In this document: positions 44,993 through 48,299 of the stretch, piece after piece | Position numbering within the stretch: the first letter of the stretch is position 1 | How the letters are laid out: every line of letters begins with the position of its first letter | Origin: GCA-2698665 sp038101125 | GTDB taxonomy: Bacteria; Pseudomonadota; Gammaproteobacteria; GCA-002705445; GCA-002716945 | Reading direction: 5' to 3' | DNA: 48,299 bases | NCBI GenBank assembly: GCA_038101125.1 | Contig: JAYNVZ010000008.1 | Span: 1-48,299 of the forward strand | Notes under the pieces: generated by a model | Databases searched by the model: none | Seen by the model: the letters and a program-made list of their open reading frames with translations, nothing else | Told to the model about the DNA's origin: nothing | Program-made: the position numbers and the translations under genes

Positions 44993-45714
44993 TGCACCTG
45001 AACTGTACAGATCTGGTTAAAAAATATAATGATAAAAAAGTTGTTGATAAAGTAAGCATAGATCTTCATGCAAAAAAGGTCGTTGGCCTGTTGGGTCCTA
45101 ATGGAGCCGGAAAGACAACAACATTTTATATGCTTGTGGGTCTGATAAAATGTAATAGCGGTCTAATTAAAATAAATGATACTGACATTACAAACCTTCC
45201 AATGCACTTGAGATCTAACCTCGGTATAAGTTATTTGCCACAAGAACCCTCTATATTTAGAAACTTAAATGTTAGAGATAATATTATGGCCATCCTTGAA
45301 ACTAGGAAGCATCTTTCTCTAAAACAAAGACAAATAAAACTAGATTCACTAGTATCAACATTGCAGATAGAAAATATACTTCATAGTAATGGGGCTAGCT
45401 TATCAGGAGGAGAGAGAAGGCGGGTAGAGATAGCCAGGGCTTTGGCTATTGAACCAAAATTCTTATTGCTTGATGAACCATTTGCTGGAATAGACCCAAT
45501 TTCAATCATTGAAATACAAAAGATCATAAAAGATTTAATAAATGCAGACATAGGCGTGCTTATCACTGATCATAATGTCAGAGAGACATTAAAAGTATGT
45601 GATGAATCTTATATTATTAGTGATGGAAAAGTCATAGCGCATGGTAAACCATCTGAAATTGTCAAAGATAAAATTGTTCAAAGCGTATACTTGGGTGATA
45701 ACTTTAAATTATGA
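44992..45714 (+). CDS. lptB: LPS export ATP-binding protein LptB
   Basis: The ABC ATPase of LptB2FG that powers LPS removal from the inner membrane. Of 240 residues, Walker A is GPNGAGKTTTFYM, the Q-loop is YLPQEPSIFRNL, the signature LSGGERRRVEIARA, Walker B LLLDEPFAGIDP and the switch His in LITDHNVRET. It overlaps lptC by one base and rpoN by four. Confidence 0.97.
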   Translation: MHLNCTDLVKKYNDKKVVDKVSIDLHAKKVVGLLGPNGAGKTTTFYMLVGLIKCNSGLIKINDTDITNLPMHLRSNLGISYLPQEPSIFRNLNVRDNIMAILETRKHLSLKQRQIKLDSLVSTLQIENILHSNGASLSGGERRRVEIARALAIEPKFLLLDEPFAGIDPISIIEIQKIIKDLINADIGVLITDHNVRETLKVCDESYIISDGKVIAHGKPSEIVKDKIVQSVYLGDNFKL

Positions 45715-47060
45715 GCCTCAAGACAAAACAAAGCTTATCAATTAATAATAAATTAGCAATGACGCAACAAATTCAGCTTGCAATAAAATTATTACAACTA
45801 AATTCAATTGATTTACAAAAAGAAATAGAAGATAAAATCCTTGAAAATCCATTTCTTGAGAATGAAAATTCATCTGAGCATGTGGAGGTTTCGTCTGAAG
45901 CTCCTATGTTTTCTTCAAGTTACCCTACTTCTACCGGAGATACAGTTCAAGATGCCTATGAACACCTTCCTGCATCACATCAATCACTTCAGGAATATTT
46001 AATGTGGCAAATAAATTTATCATCTATGTCTCAACAAGATCAATTCATTGCATATAATATTATAGATTATATTAATGATGATGGTTTCTTGACTGAAACT
46101 GTTGAGGATCTATTTATATTGTTAAAACGAAATTTAGAAACTACCTTTCAAGAGATATTTGCGGTTCTTCATAAAATTCAACATCTAGACCCAATAGGTG
46201 TTGGCGCGACCTCATTAAAAGACTGCCTATTAATACAACTTGAACATTTTCATAAAGATCATGATAACTTCGATTCTGCTAAACATATGATTGAAAAATT
46301 AGAAGATGATATTAAACCAACCATGGTAAGTTTTGATGCTTTTATTTCAGAATTTGAGAGAGAGAATAATGCCCAAGATATTATAAAATCTCTTAATCCA
46401 AGGCCAGGAAATATTATTTCTAATATATTGCATCATGAACATATAACACCGGACATTATCATAGTGAAAAGAGATTCTAAATGGATAGTAGAATTAAATC
46501 CTTCAATAAACCCCAAAATAAGAATCAATAAAGCATATAAGGAATTGATGGAAAAAATTAAGAGTAAACCTGATCAAGAATATATAAAAAATAATTTACA
46601 AGATGCAAATTTCTTTTTAAAAGCACTGAATAATAGAAATATCACTATCCTCAAGACAGCAAAAGCAATATTTCATAAACAGAAAGATTTTCTTAATCAA
46701 GGTGAAATTGCAATGAAGCCATTGTCACTAAAAGACATAGCACTAGAAATCAATATGCATGAATCAACAGTTTCTAGATGTACAAATAATAAATATGTTC
46801 AAACACATAGAGGTGTTTATGAAATGAAATACTTTTTTTCTTCAGAAATTAGTACAGATCATGGAAAAATGATATCCTCTACAGCAATCAAATCAATGAT
46901 AACAAAAATTATTGCAAATGAAGATAAAAATAAGCCATTGAGTGACTCAGATATATCAAAAAACTTTAATGAAAATGGAATTAAAGTTGCAAGACGCACA
47001 GTAGCAAAGTATAGAGAAACATTATTAATACCAACATCAAAATATAGGAAAATAAAATAA
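45711..47060 (+). CDS. rpoN: RNA polymerase sigma-54 factor
   Basis: A 449-residue sigma-54 (477 in E. coli). Region I is visible as LAMTQQIQLAIKLLQLNSID, an acidic linker follows, then the core-binding domain with GVGATSLKDCLLIQL, the helix-turn-helix MHESTVSRCTNNKYVQT and the RpoN box ARRTVAKYRE near the C-terminus. Its neighbours lptB and ptsN match E. coli except that hpf does not follow. Sigma-54 requires enhancer-binding activators, none of which lie here. Confidence 0.96.
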   Translation: MSLKTKQSLSINNKLAMTQQIQLAIKLLQLNSIDLQKEIEDKILENPFLENENSSEHVEVSSEAPMFSSSYPTSTGDTVQDAYEHLPASHQSLQEYLMWQINLSSMSQQDQFIAYNIIDYINDDGFLTETVEDLFILLKRNLETTFQEIFAVLHKIQHLDPIGVGATSLKDCLLIQLEHFHKDHDNFDSAKHMIEKLEDDIKPTMVSFDAFISEFERENNAQDIIKSLNPRPGNIISNILHHEHITPDIIIVKRDSKWIVELNPSINPKIRINKAYKELMEKIKSKPDQEYIKNNLQDANFFLKALNNRNITILKTAKAIFHKQKDFLNQGEIAMKPLSLKDIALEINMHESTVSRCTNNKYVQTHRGVYEMKYFFSSEISTDHGKMISSTAIKSMITKIIANEDKNKPLSDSDISKNFNENGIKVARRTVAKYRETLLIPTSKYRKIK

Positions 47061-47062
47061 AC

Positions 47063-47512
47063 ATGAGCGAAATAACAAATTTTTTAACCGAAGATTCTAT
47101 AATAATGGATTGTGATTCAAAGAGTCAAAAAAACACCTTGGAAGTTATAAGTAATAAAATGGCTGAACTGACATCAACAAATAAAGATGAGATATTTCAA
47201 AAGTTATATGAGAGAGAAAAGTTAGGCACAACAGCATTTGGGAATGGCATTGCAATACCTCATGCTAGGGTTGAAGGTATCCAGAATGCTAAGATTATAA
47301 TATTGAAATTAACGGAAGCCATAGACTTCAATTCAATAGATGGCAATAAAGTTGATATTGTAATGTCGTTATTTATTCCAAACGATAATAACGAAATGCA
47401 TGTAGAGTTGTTATCTAGGATAGCATCCCTATTAGATGATCAAGTATTTCGAGAAAAAATACGCACAGCAAATACTGCAAGTGATGTTATGATGATTGTT
47501 GGTAGTCACTAA
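47063..47512 (+). CDS. ptsN: nitrogen-regulatory PTS IIA component
   Basis: A 149-residue EIIA-Ntr domain protein with the phosphorylated His67 in FGNGIAIPHARVEG. It belongs to the PTS-Ntr relay (PtsP-NPr-PtsN), in E. coli controlling potassium transport. It lies two bases after rpoN and 13 before rapZ, so it is transcribed with them. Confidence 0.95.
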   Translation: MSEITNFLTEDSIIMDCDSKSQKNTLEVISNKMAELTSTNKDEIFQKLYEREKLGTTAFGNGIAIPHARVEGIQNAKIIILKLTEAIDFNSIDGNKVDIVMSLFIPNDNNEMHVELLSRIASLLDDQVFREKIRTANTASDVMMIVGSH

Positions 47513-47525
47513 TTAAAATAAATTT

Positions 47526-48299
47526 ATGAAAAGGTCCCAATCTAAACTAATAATCATTACTGGTTTATCTGGATCAGGTAAAACAATAGCTCTTCATGCT
47601 CTCGAAGATCAAGGATATTTTTGTATTGATAATTTATCTCCAAAGATGATTATAACTATTCTTGAAAGAATGAATGATCCAATAGAAAAGTCTTATCATA
47701 AAGTTGCTATAAGTATTGATATAAGGTCTATAAAGTTAGACAAGAATTTTAAAAAATCTGTTGATAATTTATATAAAAAAATAGCTAACCTAAATATTAA
47801 AACAAATACAATTTTTTTGCATTCTTCAATCAAGGTATTATTATCAAGGTTTAATGCAACAAGACGACTGCATCCACTCACAGGAAATAAAATCAATCTT
47901 AAAGAAGCAATTTCTAAAGAGATGGACATCATGCAAGTGTTAAAAGAGAATTCTAACCTAATTATAGATACTGATGATCTACTGCCACTGGATCTAAAAA
48001 GACAAATAAATATGAGATTCTCATATGCACAAAAAAAGGAAGACATGCTCATTCAAATTCAATCTTTTGGATATAAGAATAATATCCCTAATGATAGCGA
48101 TTTTGTATTTGATGTGAGATGTCTTGCAAACCCCTTTTGGGATAAAAGCTTGAGAGCTCTGTCTGGTAAAGATAATAATGTAAAGTCATTTATTAAAAAA
48201 GACCCTGCTTCACTAGAAATGATAACTAATATTGTGAAATTCTTAAACAAATGGATCCCAAAATTTCTTAAAAGTGACCGTAACTACCTAACTATATCC
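47526..48299 (+). CDS. rapZ: RNase adapter protein RapZ, cut by window end
   Basis: The visible 258 codons match RapZ (284 residues in E. coli): a P-loop GLSGSGKTIALHALED at residues 13-28, DNLSPKM, then TRRLHPLTG, the FVFDVRCLANPFWDKSLRAL region and KFLKSDRNYLTIS at the window edge, just before the C-terminal domain's GCTGG motif. RapZ in enterobacteria binds GlmZ sRNA and guides RNase E; in other gammaproteobacteria its RNA partner is unclear. It follows ptsN as in E. coli. Confidence 0.95.
   Translation, partial: MKRSQSKLIIITGLSGSGKTIALHALEDQGYFCIDNLSPKMIITILERMNDPIEKSYHKVAISIDIRSIKLDKNFKKSVDNLYKKIANLNIKTNTIFLHSSIKVLLSRFNATRRLHPLTGNKINLKEAISKEMDIMQVLKENSNLIIDTDDLLPLDLKRQINMRFSYAQKKEDMLIQIQSFGYKNNIPNDSDFVFDVRCLANPFWDKSLRALSGKDNNVKSFIKKDPASLEMITNIVKFLNKWIPKFLKSDRNYLTIS

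Noticed and set aside
47696..48052. 118-codon open frame on minus opposite rapZ
   Set aside because: It lies entirely across the rapZ coding sequence, which is intact and conserved on plus.

Overview
The window is one gene-dense scaffold segment with low GC (about one third by eye) from an uncultivated-looking bacterium, most likely a gammaproteobacterium with a compact genome. The class assignment rests on gene order: rlmE-ftsH-folP-glmM-tpiA-secG-tRNA-Leu-nuo-tRNA-fMet, carA-carB, petA-petB-petC-sspA, murA-hisG-hisD, and yrbG-kdsD-kdsC-lptC-lptB-rpoN-ptsN-rapZ are gammaproteobacterial arrangements. I cannot place it below class. Six runs of exactly 10 N interrupt coding genes. Reading frames on either side show that they are placeholder gaps, not true lengths. 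No rRNA, CRISPR array, insertion sequence or prophage was seen, and no gene-free stretch exceeds 300 bases.

Layout. Positions 1-14181: initiator tRNA (cut by the window edge) and a complete 14-gene nuoA-N operon for respiratory complex I, read on the minus strand from a clear promoter. Positions 14222-21543: a convergent FMN-binding oxidase gene, tRNA-Leu(GAG), then secG, tpiA, glmM, folP, an unusual MGME1-like nuclease gene, ftsH and rlmE, all on minus. Positions 21595-29265: tpx and a dicarboxylate/amino-acid symporter on plus, carB-carA on minus with what looks like an attenuator leader, rsmI, then a phosphoheptose isomerase gene. Positions 29267-32410: sspA and the cytochrome bc1 complex. 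Positions 32535-37842: degS, then murA-hisG-aroG-hisD on minus. Positions 37902-48299: an RND/MMPL transporter (frameshifted in this assembly), mlaC, mlaA, yrbG, kdsD, kdsC, lptC, lptB, rpoN, ptsN and the start of rapZ.

How the genes fit together. Complex I and bc1 indicate aerobic proton-pumping respiration. murA, glmM, kdsD, kdsC, gmhA, lptC and lptB make and move cell-wall and LPS precursors. ftsH, degS, mlaA and mlaC belong to envelope quality control and lipid asymmetry. carAB, hisG/hisD, aroG and folP are biosynthetic.

The observations most worth a second look are: (i) the canonical mlaFEDCB locus between murA and yrbG is replaced by an RND/MMPL transporter plus mlaC plus mlaA, which may be an alternative lipid-trafficking system; (ii) carA has a promoter with a dyad repeat, a 26-residue leader ORF running through a terminator hairpin, and a TTG start overlapping the leader stop; (iii) lptA and hpf are missing from their usual places and LptC carries a C-terminal extension; (iv) a mitochondrial-exonuclease-like gene sits between ftsH and folP; (v) several promoters predict leaderless mRNAs.
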